DNA of 64,000 nucleotides. It comes from Trileptium ribeirensis. Its lineage: Eukaryota > Nematoda > Enoplea > Enoplida > Thoracostomopsidae. The stretch lies in assembly GCA_030248225.1 (NCBI GenBank), contig JASANE010003284.1, forward strand, positions 62,001 to 126,000. The letters run 5' to 3'. Positions 55,701 through 64,000 of this stretch are shown here, in pieces; within the stretch, counting starts at the first letter, position 1; each line of letters begins with the position of its first letter. A program made the translations under genes and the position numbers. The notes under the pieces were generated by a model. The model had not been told where the DNA came from, did no database searches, and saw nothing but the letters and a program-made list of their open reading frames with translations.

Positions 55701-58700
55701 CCCATGAAATATACACTGTGGAAACTAGATAACTAAATAATTGTAATCAGCCTTGAGAAATATTTATAAATACCATTCTTGATGCCCTGCACGCAAAACA
55801 TAACCAAACAAATGAAAATGGTCTACATTTCGAAAGTCAGTTCACCGACCATAAACCTCGAAACCCTATTAAAAGGTATAATATAATCAAACTAGACTCT
55901 ATACTTTAAAATCATCGTAAAACGTGCTTGATAACTTAACAGACACTCACTGTAAGGTAAAACACGCACCAACATTGTAACAACGCTGATACTTCAGGTA
56001 GTAACGAATAGCTTTCGAATTCATTCGCCCATAGGCTATCTCGAATGACAATATTTAGACCTCTTAAAGGTGGTAGAGTTGTATACGAATACCCCAAGTT
56101 TTTTGTATTTCTTCAGTTGAAAAAGGCAACTGCTTTAGTATATAAAAGAAACGTCTGTCACGTCATTGAAGGTTTATTAGTGAGTTGAGACTGTGGCATG
56201 CATTTTTCGGACTATCATTATTACTAGTTTTAGCTTTAAGTACTTGGCGCTTTAAACATATGGAAGCCAAAGGTTCGAATTCAACATCGCGACACTGTGG
56301 AGTTATATTGTATTTCAACAGTGCTACCAGACATAAAAGCATCAGATTAAGCATTACCATATTTCAGCGAATTCTCATCTAGCGTCTCTAAACAATATAA
56401 TCGACTTTTTATGTGCCAGGTTCCACATTTTATTGCAAGTTATTTTTTAGTTTCAGGCGCGCTTCCCGTTGTTTTGTGTACGTTTAAGTTAATAGTTACC
56501 AGGTCTGGTTTCTTTATATTTTTAGATTAAGCGAATATCAGCTGACAACAGTGTATTTATTACCTACGCTGAAAGTTTAGTCGCTCACTGTATTTATTTA
56601 CATTCCGTTCTGTGCACGATTATTTGCCCCAATCATTAATGCTAGCTTCAAGCAGTCGAGCACTGTTTTCTGTAAAAACGTAGATGTAAATATCAAGGTT
56701 AAGCCTTGTGGGTTTTTTATGAAGCTTCTGTGTGATACTTTTATGCTGTGATTTTATATCCCGCAAATATATCGATTTAAAATATAAAAGCGTCGCTGCG
56801 CCTGCGGCAAGGTAGCTCATATTAACTTTCTATGCTCCATGTCTTCATTAAATGTCAGAAAATGTGTGTAGGTTTAACTAGCTTTTTCCAACACCCGTAT
56901 GTCTATTGTTAACGGTAACTGTGCCATAATTTTTGTTTCCATGATAAGAAGACATCTAATAGTGTAGCTATATTTATCCTTTTCTGCTAATACCTCTATT
57001 TATGCAAATCGACAACTACTAATAATAGGCGTCGAACTCCCTATAAGCGCAAAGAAGGGTTGGTGACAATGAAATTGTTAATGTCAGATTGTTTATCGTT
57101 AGCATCTTTCACACCCAAAACGCATTTTAAATATCATATTTTAATTTTTGCATACATTAAGTGGAATTTTTCGCTACTGCATAGAGTTTCCGCAGGATAT
57201 ACCACTACTAATGCGTTGAACTAGATGCTGTGTTTAGATCGTTCATTTTAGCGTCATGGCTTCTAAACATTGACTAAACAGTATGACAGAAATTGTATTT
57301 AGGCCCACTGCAAGAGAGAGCTAACAAACTATGCTGATAAACATAAATCATTCGTAGTAAAGTAATAATTAAAATATATGGTCCCCTTCATACTATGATA
57401 GAGGTACCAGAAGCACTTAGTTGGATGTAGTCCGGAAAATGTATTTTTTGTTTTGTAGCTAAATCTTAGATCGGAATGAGGTCAACGGTATCCCACCGTT
57501 AAAGGCGCACTGCAGACAAGTTTTCGTTATAAATAATATTTTTACTATCCTTTCCATAATTTCCACGCTTTTAGGAAGCATTGATAATAAGGTATATATT
57601 ATTAAAACTTACAAAATTTTGTTCGAATACCGCCGTCCAATTGTAAGTTGTAGTGATAACAGCAATTCCGATGTGATTTTAAAGAATGGAAAAAGTACGT
57701 TATTTTTAGGAATCCTAAAATATTTGGTTTCGCCGGTTCTGGAAGAAACTAGGTCGGGGGTTTACCCTATCAAATTATGTATTATAGTTGTGACAAATTG
57801 CGATAGTATTCCCACAATTTAATAAACATAGTTCCTTATGGGCACAGTTCCTAATTGCATTGCAGATAGTGTCTCATACAGTGTACACTGAGTTACAATA
57901 AGTGGTGAACGGAGCGTTTTATGTTATAATATAAACTTACAGCAATGTAGAATAGACCTGATAATAGCTAGTTTCAAATCAATTTCATACTAACACCATC
58001 GTCCACGTTTAGTTGCTGAGCCAGTTTAATAGTTATCTTGAGTGCAGTCGCGCTTGCTCCACACAGAAATGCGTGTACGTGTTAAGTATAAATCAGGGCA
58101 AAAAAATTTTTGGAACTGGCCAGAAGCAAGCGGATTCGCCAATGTGCATAAGGTATTAATTTAGCGTGCGTGTATACTCATGTTTAGATTTTCTGCCAAC
58201 CCTGGGTTTTGTGTTTGAAGAGCCGTTAAAGCGCCTGACCTATTAGTCCGCTGGCCGTTGGTGTCCTGCTGCCCAAGAATAACCGTCACTTCAGCAGTTA
58301 AGATAAATGTATATAGCTGTATGGCCTAATAAACGTTGATCCGCTCCAGTCGTTGTTTAGAACTCATAAACATAGAAAAATCGCTTAAATTTTGCGATGA
58401 ATTTCTAAAAATAACTAGGATGTAGACTGATACACTAAAATCAAGCGATATTTTGTAGAAAATTCTAAGAATAACACCCCGGAAATCTGGGCTTTCCTAG
58501 ACAGCTCAGTATGTATAAAAGACTATGTCATGAACTCATCGGGGCCTCAGTCTCAAAGTGCCGATTTACTGGTGATGGCTTTATTTTACGACCAAGCGGT
58601 CTCCTTTGTAACTTCAAAAATTTCGCGAGCACATTGGTGCTTCTATGCAGCGTTGCTGACTGAGCTGCGCTTTATTGAGAGCACGTTGGTGACTCTATTC

Positions 58701-61700
58701 TTGTGTTCACATTGGTTTTTTATCGGTAACCGAGTTTGAAAGCACGTTGGTGCTGCACTTGCTTGCGAGTTTGTGAGCACATCAGCGCTTCTGTTGTATT
58801 CGGTTGAGAGCACATTGGTGCTCCAGATGCACGCAAATTTGAGAGCACATTGCCGCTCCAGCTGAGTACTTATTGAGAGCACACTGATGCTCCATTTCTG
58901 AACCTAGCCTCTGTGGAACTCAGTCTTCAGTGTTGTTGCGAGAGCACACTAGTGGTCCGATATCGCGTATACGTGCATTCAATCTAATGCTAGGATCCCC
59001 TTCTTAACTCAACCAATACTAGTATACGTATACGTCCTTGCGCGCGAAAATTTACTGGTACTTGTAAATACAGTAGTGTTTGTGTGTCATATATATTATA
59101 TATTAATATTCCTAAGGATAAGCATTGGATCTTACGATCCCTCTTCTTATCTCAATCAATTCATATATACTTATACATATTTTGTTTGTAGTGTGTTGAA
59201 GTTGTGTAATTGGTAGCGTAGAACGAGCGTTACCTTAAGTCCTGAGTGCTACTTCTGAGTCTAAATCTATTTCCACACTATCGATTGAGATTACATAGAC
59301 CTAATAGTACAATCGTTTGCCTTTCCTTCTACACATACACACGCCTAGATTAACGCCTAACCCTAACATCGTTACAACATGTCGAAAATGAAAAAGCGCT
59401 ATTTCTGGCAAATGATCGACGAACCATATTCGGGCACATAGCGGCCATGGGAGTGGTTCTCAAAAAAGTCGTGGTCAGCAAAGTTGTGAGATCTCGATGA
59501 GCTGATTCTGCTTTCCATTTTCGATGCGAAGCCTGTGAAGATATAAGCTGAGAAACACTGGTACCCGTATGGCCACTTTCTATGGAAATTGAGTAAAGAC
59601 AGAATGAGAATTGCCGTGCAATTTCTTACAACGCATGGCAACTTTAGGAAACATTTGAAGATAATGATAAGTGTTGAAGGTGCCGTAAAGATTTGGAAAC
59701 TGCAAAACACTTGACTTTTGAATGTAGTAAATTAAGAGGATTGAGAAGGAAAGTCTTTGGGTGTGAAATTTCGGATAGTTCCCAAGGGTATCTACTAAAA
59801 CAAACCGAACTGCATCCATTCAAACATGAGTTATGAATGACAGAACCGTACAAAAAATTTAACAGTTTGCCCACTCCCACCAATCCTAGCACCCTCAGTG
59901 GAAAAACCGCTAGCCCTGTTTCAAATATACAGTACTCGCCAAAAATGACCGTCGCATTTCGAGCGAGCGAGTTCGAGCGAGTCTCGAGCGAGTCGCGAGC
60001 GAGTGGCTCGCTCGAGATTTCGCAACTATTTAAATTAATAGAAAATTCTATTTTTAGAACAAATTTATTTCGAGCGAGTCGCGAGCGAGTCTCGAGCGAG
60101 TCGCGAGCGAGCGACAGTCATTTTTGGCGGGTACTGTATATGTATATTTACATATATGTGTAGTTTCTTACGCAGGTCTCCATCAGTTTTACTGCATTAT
60201 AAGACTGAGACGGGTAAAAATACCAGAATTCGCTGCAATTGCACTATACGTTGGTCAGAGATACATATTTCTCGGGGTAAAAATCGAAAATTTAAGGATC
60301 AAACTTTCGGCGGAGGGGGAGGGGTAAGTGGCAATACGGTCAGTGGCCAGACACGAGGATAAGCTCCACTTCCCCCTATAGCGGAACCCCAATGTATCTA
60401 ACTCTGTAAATGAGATAATGCCCCAAAAATAGCGAAATTTTGCCGCTTCTTCCATATAGGAAAGAGTTACAATTGATCTATAGATTTGAGGAGATACTGC
60501 AAACGATAAAGAAGACGTATTTGCGTGGTATGTATCAAATAGGGGAAGTGCTAGATGCCCATACGTAAACTAAACTTTGAAATTAAAATTTTGTTCAAAA
60601 TTTGGTATTTATAAATTCAAAATGTATTCGTCCTTTTAGTCACTATAGAAAGAAACGTGTCCTACAGTTTTGATATGTGATTAAAATAACAGTAACATCA
60701 CCATTAAACAAAGCCTATTGTATTATTATGTATTATATTATCATGTACTATTATTGTGACGATTTAAAAGAAGCCCCGTTGGTTGAATTGAATTTAAGAC
60801 CTTGTAAAGTCACAAAGCGCAGATTACCCGCATTTGCTCAGTTTGTCATCGCTGCATGAGTAATTAGTTTCCAAAACACAAGATTATAATATGACATATC
60901 ACAATTGACCCGAGGCGTGCCGCGACGACTTTTTAAATTCCGAGCGTATCAGCTGCATACACAGTTTAAAGGTGCACATTTTGCTATATAACTGATGTAT
61001 ATAATACTTTTAGGTAATGCATATCCCCTGACACAAATCTTTTTGTATAATCGATTGTTGTACAAATCCACCCCAAATAGCTACACGTTGGTTACTTCGC
61101 GATACATAAAGGGCTCAGCGTCAACCATATTTTTAAACGTTTATGGCTATACGGCCGTGTCCGTGGATTTTGGGCGAAATGGGCTCATTTGGAAACACAT
61201 TTTACGTACTACAAGAAAATAAAGTAGCCAAATACTGAAACTCATAGCTAGAAACAGATATAATACCTTATCAAATTAGCCCAATATCCCTAATATATTT
61301 AAACAGTAGTGCACAATATTTCGAGTACGATGGGTCCTTCTAAACCCTTTCGAACTCTAATTCTGAATAACGGTAGCCTCATGGTAAATTTATATGACTC
61401 GAATCGGCATAGATGATTGATTGCTCTAAAAAAGAACTCGATTTACCACAGAAACAGTAAGAATAATTGCGTCGCTGACATTCACAATTCAATTATATTC
61501 TTACCTGCAATTTTTGACGATCTTCTTCGGTTGTTGCTGCGCTATCCTTTTGACATGTAAATATATTAAACGCATTTTCGGCGCCCAAAAATGTATCATC
61601 GTCGATTATATCAACCGCCGTCATCCAGTGTGGATTGTAGTCGCTGTAATAAATATAAAATCTATTTTTGCTAGTCTAGTTTGGCTTTTGCAAAATCTAG

Positions 61701-63922
61701 TTTTTAACATGTTTTTAAGGGTTCTCTGCCAAATATGGTCATACGGGTACCAGTGTTCCGTAGCCCACATCGTGCGACACAGACTTCGCATCATCCATTC
61801 AGAATCAGCTCATCGAGATCTGCAACTGACCAAGACTTTTTGTTGCGGCAGCACTCGCTGGACCGCTTTGGGCCCAAACATGTTTCGTCGACCATTTGCC
61901 AGAAATAGCGATTTTCCTTTTTTCGGCAAGTTGTGACATGTTTTTGCCGTACAACGATTATCTATTAGGTAGACAAACGCGCTCGATACGATGGTTCTGC
62001 TACCTAGAGCCCAACTTGACGAAATTATACCTTTTCATGTGATTTCAAGGGTTTAGGTCGACGAACCCATTCCAGAAATGTGGTGAGTTTTCATTTTTGG
62101 TTATGTATTGCGTGAAAGGCATCAAGAATTCGTCTATACATAGGTATTTCTGCTGGTTGAATACAACGATTTGGTTATCTAGAGTCCAGCGTACATATTT
62201 CATGCCTTTTCATCGGTTTTCAATGGATTTATGGTCAGTGACAAAAATTTCGGCAGACTGGTTACGTATGGCGTACAGGTCATCAAGAATTGTCTATATA
62301 TGTTTTCTGGTAGGCAGAATACAATGGCCTGGCTATCTAGGAACCAGCATAAATACTTGATGCGTTGTCAGTTGTGTTCGATGGATTTAGGAGGTTTTAA
62401 AATTTTGGAAAGTCTCCAGCACGAATATTTTATGTCTTTTCAGACATCTTCATTATGTTTAGTGTAAATGAACCCGATTTCTTAGCATAAAAGACAGTGT
62501 ATAGAGACTTTTCAGTATGCTGAATACAATGATTTGGTTATATAGAGTGCAGTATGTATATTTTATGTCTTTTAATGGGTTTTCGGTGGGTTTAGGGTCA
62601 ATGAACCTGATTTTCAGAATATTTGTCTATATAGGTTTTCTGGTAATGCTAAATACAATGGTTTGACTATCTACATATCGGCACAAATACGTGATGTGCT
62701 ATGAGTTGTTTTCAATAAATTTAGGATGAATTAGGTTTTAGGATTTTCTTTCAATGTGTTAAGGGTTCAAGAGGTTTTAGACTGGTATATACATCAAACA
62801 CAGCCTGTTACAGGTGATTAATCAAAATGATAACTTAAGAATGAAACAACGCTCGCTCCGCTTCACCCAAGCTTGCGAGTTACTAGTTTGCAATACTTAA
62901 TTTGAGGCAAATTGCTCGTCAAATATCTTACTGTAAATGAAGAAAAACATATCTTTGCACGTTCGTAACAAAAATTGTGTCGAGAGCAGTAGTACTGGTT
63001 GCTGCTGAATCACGAAATAATAATAATTGTTATTTGCGCCTGCAAATACTTGAGCTACAAGAGAGTGCGGCGGTAAAATATCAGATACCTATACCTGTTA
63101 ATTAGTTGGATACCATAAAGTTCAGCAAGCGATTCATTCATTAAATGTCCAAAAATAATATGTGAAAATAAAGTTAGTGCTTAAAAATTCTGGCCATTTT
63201 AAAGAAAATGCCTTATTATTAGCAAAATTCGGCACCGAATACATAGCTCACGGTGTTTAAGTATTATTGTTGAGAAAAAAATTAGTTGTGTAACAGGCCA
63301 ATTAGAGACAATCGTGTTTTGTTACAAAAAACAGTGTAACAGTTCGAGTAATACTTGACATAGACATGGCCGGTATTTTATAATCCAAAAATAAAAAGAA
63401 GGCACAAATAATAAGGTTTTACTTAATAAAATTGGATTAAAAATAGGATAGTTAACTTATCATCAGTGTAATCCACAATCCAGCGCAAGATCCACGCAAG
63501 TGAAGACTTAGCTCTCTTCATTTAACGTTAGCGCCACTGTAAGCAAAGTGTTTGCAATCACAATGTTTGCGTTTATAACAGATAAACAATACAAGTTCAA
63601 TACGTCTTCACATTACATATAATCTTCGCGACGCATACAATTGTAGCGAATAATATTATTTGTACACTTTTCAAACCACATACCGAGCAATTTCCTCAAA
63701 CGAACTTTCCACCGGCTTATATGCAAGAACAGTCATCGACCGCATCAAATCGCCAGCTAGAACAAAGTCGCCTTTGGCTTTCAAATATAAAGCCATGACG
63801 AAATTGAAGTGTGAACATTCGAGGCGAAGCTCCCGCTCGGGTGTCCATTCGAAAAGGCGGACAGCAGAATTCACAGCTGCTAGTAGTTTACCGTTGAATT
63901 CTACCAGACTCAATGGTACACC
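46646..63922 (-). CDS. DDB1: DDB1 (DNA damage-binding protein 1), 3' part; one exon damaged
   Basis: Five - strand exons: 63,922-63,684; 61,643-61,505; 54,753-54,491; 48,380-48,206; 46,737-46,646 (stop TGA). They cover roughly the last 300 of about 1,140 residues: the end of the third beta-propeller and the C-terminal helical domain. DDB1 is the adaptor of CUL4-RING ubiquitin ligases and part of the UV-damage sensor, in nucleus and cytoplasm. Matching stretches are [63 protein letters not shown] and [12 protein letters not shown]. Four exons are clean with correct phases. The 54.5-kb exon has several one-base shifts and a 42-bp insertion with stops, so this copy is either a pseudogene or carries sequence errors. 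The 5' exons lie beyond the window. Confidence 0.88.
46738..48205 (-). other. Last DDB1 intron
   Basis: AT-rich; contains a 2 x 152-bp tandem duplication (47,024-47,297). Nothing else is recognised. Confidence 0.7.
47024..47297. repeat. Tandem duplication, unit 152 bp
   Basis: AGATTAACAGTGAACAATGA at 47,024 recurs at 47,176 with few changes; both units contain AATATCACGGCGTGTTTTGA and CTAGGGGCCCAAAATACATA. The second unit is slightly shorter. Confidence 0.93.
48206..48380 (-). CDS. DDB1: DDB1 penultimate exon
   Basis: The acceptor AATTTTTCAG precedes 48,380 and the donor GTAAGG follows 48,206. It encodes [20 protein letters not shown], then [20 protein letters not shown] and [18 protein letters not shown]. 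The open frame continues past the donor to 48,102 but loses all resemblance there, which supports the splice. Confidence 0.94.
48381..50019 (-). other. DDB1 intron, right of copy D
   Basis: Includes a GC-rich island (48,815-49,140) and, just before copy D (about 49,890-50,019), one unit of the ~196-bp tandem repeat that continues after copy D at 52,467. No exon seen. Confidence 0.5.
48815..49140. other. GC-rich island inside an AT-rich intron
   Basis: About 325 bp with many runs of C and G (GTCCCCACAGGGTAGGGGAG, GGCAGGAGAGGGGCCCAGGC, CATCGGGGGAGTCCGG). The CATGCC/GCATG words near both ends are only loosely inverted. It is not a coding exon in any frame I can recognise, and may be a transposon from a family not otherwise seen here. 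Confidence 0.4.
50020..52466 (-). mobile_element. Helentron-like repeat, copy D (complete, 2.45 kb, inverted)
   Basis: On the - strand it starts GAAACGGAGCGAACAAG at 52,466 and ends CTCGCTTGCGAGTTACTAG at 50,020. CTCGCTTGCGAG is a perfect palindrome just before the terminus. It interrupts a ~196-bp tandem repeat, so both borders can be read against uninterrupted units: flanks CTTAAATAA and AACAACAGCAG. It contains an open frame (52,326-51,970) with [20 protein letters not shown], a 2 x 86-bp tandem duplication (50,771-50,934) and stretches of TTTTCCAGGA words (50,930-50,985, 51,505-51,610) that may be a further nested insertion. Confidence 0.7.
50771..50934. repeat. Tandem duplication, unit ~86 bp, inside copy D
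   Basis: TCTAAATAGACTAATCTTGA, CACAATGTGCCAAGCTACTG, AAGATCGACTACGGTGTCCG, CGCATTTCCGGTCATGA occurs twice in succession with about six differences. Confidence 0.9.
52467..53060. repeat. Tandem repeat, ~196-bp units, interrupted by copy D
   Basis: Recurring words: GACCAATAACAC, GAGATATTGCAGTTTTC, CCATTTTGACCCA, CTTAAATAATAACA, CAGCAGCACGCTATGTGCAG. About three partial units lie here and one lies on the other side of copy D at about 49,890-50,019. Confidence 0.75.
53061..54490 (-). other. DDB1 intron, no feature seen
   Basis: AT-rich intron sequence. Open frames near 54,084-54,385 on the - strand and 53,157-53,351 resemble nothing. Confidence 0.5.
54491..54753 (-). pseudogene. DDB1: DDB1 exon with frameshifts, stops and a 42-bp insertion
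   Basis: The acceptor TATTTTTAG precedes 54,753 and the donor GTTAGT follows 54,491, so the exon borders are intact. Between them, pieces of the DDB1 exon appear in changing frames: [33 protein letters not shown], and RFSNFFQ at the end. Read in phase from the previous exon, a stop comes after eight codons. Single-base shifts are needed near 54,744, 54,707, 54,697 and 54,523. About 42 bp between two GAATTTATT(C/T)G words (near 54,575-54,625) carry two in-frame stops. Decay of this copy or local sequence errors could explain it. Confidence 0.8.
55540..55990 (-). mobile_element. Helentron-like repeat, fragment E (tandem-unit part, inverted)
   Basis: CTAGATAACCAAACCATCGT, GGAAAACCTATATGGACAAT, GGTGACCTGTACGGAATACG and GACAGACTATATTCTGGAAA repeat the inverted tandem unit seen in copies D and B, at least twice here. 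No termini. Confidence 0.6.
58627..58957. repeat. Array of about nine palindromic words with ~34-bp period
   Basis: The word GAGCACATTGGTGCTC (a 6-bp stem with a 4-base loop) and variants start at 58,627, 58,679, 58,707, 58,739, 58,775, 58,808, 58,843, 58,877 and 58,942. The central copies are 33-36 bp apart and the spacers between them differ. Several variants keep pairing only partly. It lies in a DDB1 intron. Confidence 0.85.
59375..59600 (-). mobile_element. Helentron-like repeat, fragment F (inverted)
   Basis: On the - strand it shares GTGGCCATACGGGTACCAGT, CTTCGCATCGAAAATGG and GCCAGAAATAGCGCTTTTTC with copies D and G, including the frame remnant [13 protein letters not shown]. No termini found. 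Confidence 0.6.
59930..60136. repeat. Tc1/mariner-type MITE with CGAGCGAGT-rich interior
   Basis: Inverted ends CAGTACTCGCCAAAAATGAC and, from the right, CAGTACCCGCCAAAAATGAC, each continuing (C/T)GTCGC; TA on both sides. The interior has about ten copies of CGAGCGAG(T), some inverted, around an AT-rich centre. 207 bp, non-coding. Confidence 0.88.
61505..61643 (-). CDS. DDB1: DDB1 exon
   Basis: The acceptor TTTATTACAG precedes 61,643 and the donor GTAAGA follows 61,505. The first base completes an Arg codon, then [20 protein letters not shown] and [26 protein letters not shown]. It matches the [20 protein letters not shown] block of vertebrate DDB1. Confidence 0.95.
61690..62886 (+). mobile_element. 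Helentron-like repeat, copy G (5'-truncated)
   Basis: Begins in the conserved body (TTTTTAAGGGTTCTCTGCCA, frame remnant [14 protein letters not shown]). It continues through four degenerate tandem units between 62,020 and 62,690 (GTTACGTATGGCGTACAGGT, ATCAAGAATTGTCTATATAT, TTCATGCCTTTTCATCGG), then ATCAAACACAGCCTGTTACA and CGCTCGCTCCGCTTCACC, and ends AAGCTTGCGAGTTACTAG followed by T. It lies antisense in a DDB1 intron. Confidence 0.65.
62887..63683 (-). other. DDB1 intron, no feature seen
   Basis: AT-rich sequence between copy G and the next DDB1 exon. Nothing recognised. Confidence 0.6.
63684..63922 (-). CDS. DDB1: DDB1 exon (third beta-propeller)
   Basis: The acceptor TTTTATTGCAG precedes 63,922 and the donor GTATGT follows 63,684. 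It encodes [36 protein letters not shown], then [20 protein letters not shown] and [13 protein letters not shown]. It is close to the vertebrate protein (LYLKTKGDFILVGDLMRS). Confidence 0.96.
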
Positions 63923-64000
63923 CTGCAATAAAAAATTAATTTACAATCAGAACTAAATGCTCAAAAATCGAACGAAGTTTTGGTCCATTTCGACCATTTT

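Larger units (their letters stand above)
54754..61504 (-). other. Large DDB1 intron packed with repeats
   Basis: Contains Helentron-like fragments (about 55,540-55,990 and 59,375-59,600), a palindrome array (58,627-58,957) and a Tc1-type MITE (59,930-60,136). Stretches 56,000-58,600 and 60,140-61,500 show nothing beyond AT-rich sequence with short chance open frames. Confidence 0.55.

Noticed and set aside
57619..57822. 67-codon frame in the large DDB1 intron
   Set aside because: No family resemblance; expected by chance.
58627..58957. CRISPR-like array
   Set aside because: The palindromic repeats are imperfect, spacers vary in length and partly resemble each other, no cas gene is present, and the DNA is an animal intron. 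Treated as a palindromic minisatellite.
61514..61936. 140-codon + strand frame
   Set aside because: Its first part is the antisense of a DDB1 exon, and the rest is the conserved body of Helentron-like copy G.

Overview
This window is AT-rich, intron-rich nuclear DNA of a metazoan, most likely an invertebrate. The evidence is that conserved animal protein families are split into short exons with GT..AG splice sites, separated by introns of 0.5-10 kb packed with transposon remains, foldback elements, minisatellites and (AT)n tracts. The species cannot be named from the sequence. There are no bacterial signatures (no operons or Shine-Dalgarno sites).

Layout. From about 0.8 to 9.9 kb lies a decayed Ty3/gypsy-like retroelement on the + strand. 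It has a gag with a broken zinc knuckle, a long acidic stretch, an envelope-like block that sits between gag and pol, and a pol in which three internal deletions removed parts of protease, reverse transcriptase and integrase. From 10.7 to 13.1 kb are two - strand exons of an SLC7-type (LAT family) amino-acid transporter. From 17.4 to 29.6 kb is a - strand gene for mitochondrial alanine-glyoxylate aminotransferase 2 (AGXT2-like). Ten exons can be joined in phase, from a start codon with a mitochondrial-type leader to just past the PLP lysine. The C-terminal part is missing, and the reading ends about 60 bp from the end of an inserted repeat. From 34.67 to 39.78 kb is a pogo/Tigger-like DNA transposon with terminal inverted repeats, a decayed DDE transposase and a C-terminal PHD-like zinc finger; a truncated non-LTR (RTE-like) retrotransposon is nested inside it. 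From 46.6 kb to beyond 63.9 kb is the 3' quarter of a - strand DDB1 gene (five exons), one exon of which is riddled with frameshifts and stops.

The rest is repeats. The dominant family has at least five sizeable copies and several fragments, begins GAAACGGAGCGAGCG and ends CTTGCGAGTTACTAG. It carries internal ~170-bp tandem units and a 3' hairpin, and it inserts between two T residues, which matches Helentron-type (HINE/DINE-1-like) non-autonomous rolling-circle elements. Other families are a ~250-bp tRNA-containing element (three copies, one with a perfect 14-bp target duplication), several foldback MITEs, a 34-bp-period array of palindromes at 58.6-58.96 kb, and a sequence at 30.9-31.38 kb that is almost without G on the + strand (197 consecutive bases with none).

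The three host genes are unrelated metabolic, transport and DNA-repair/ubiquitin-ligase genes that happen to be neighbours; nothing suggests they work together. All are transcribed leftward.
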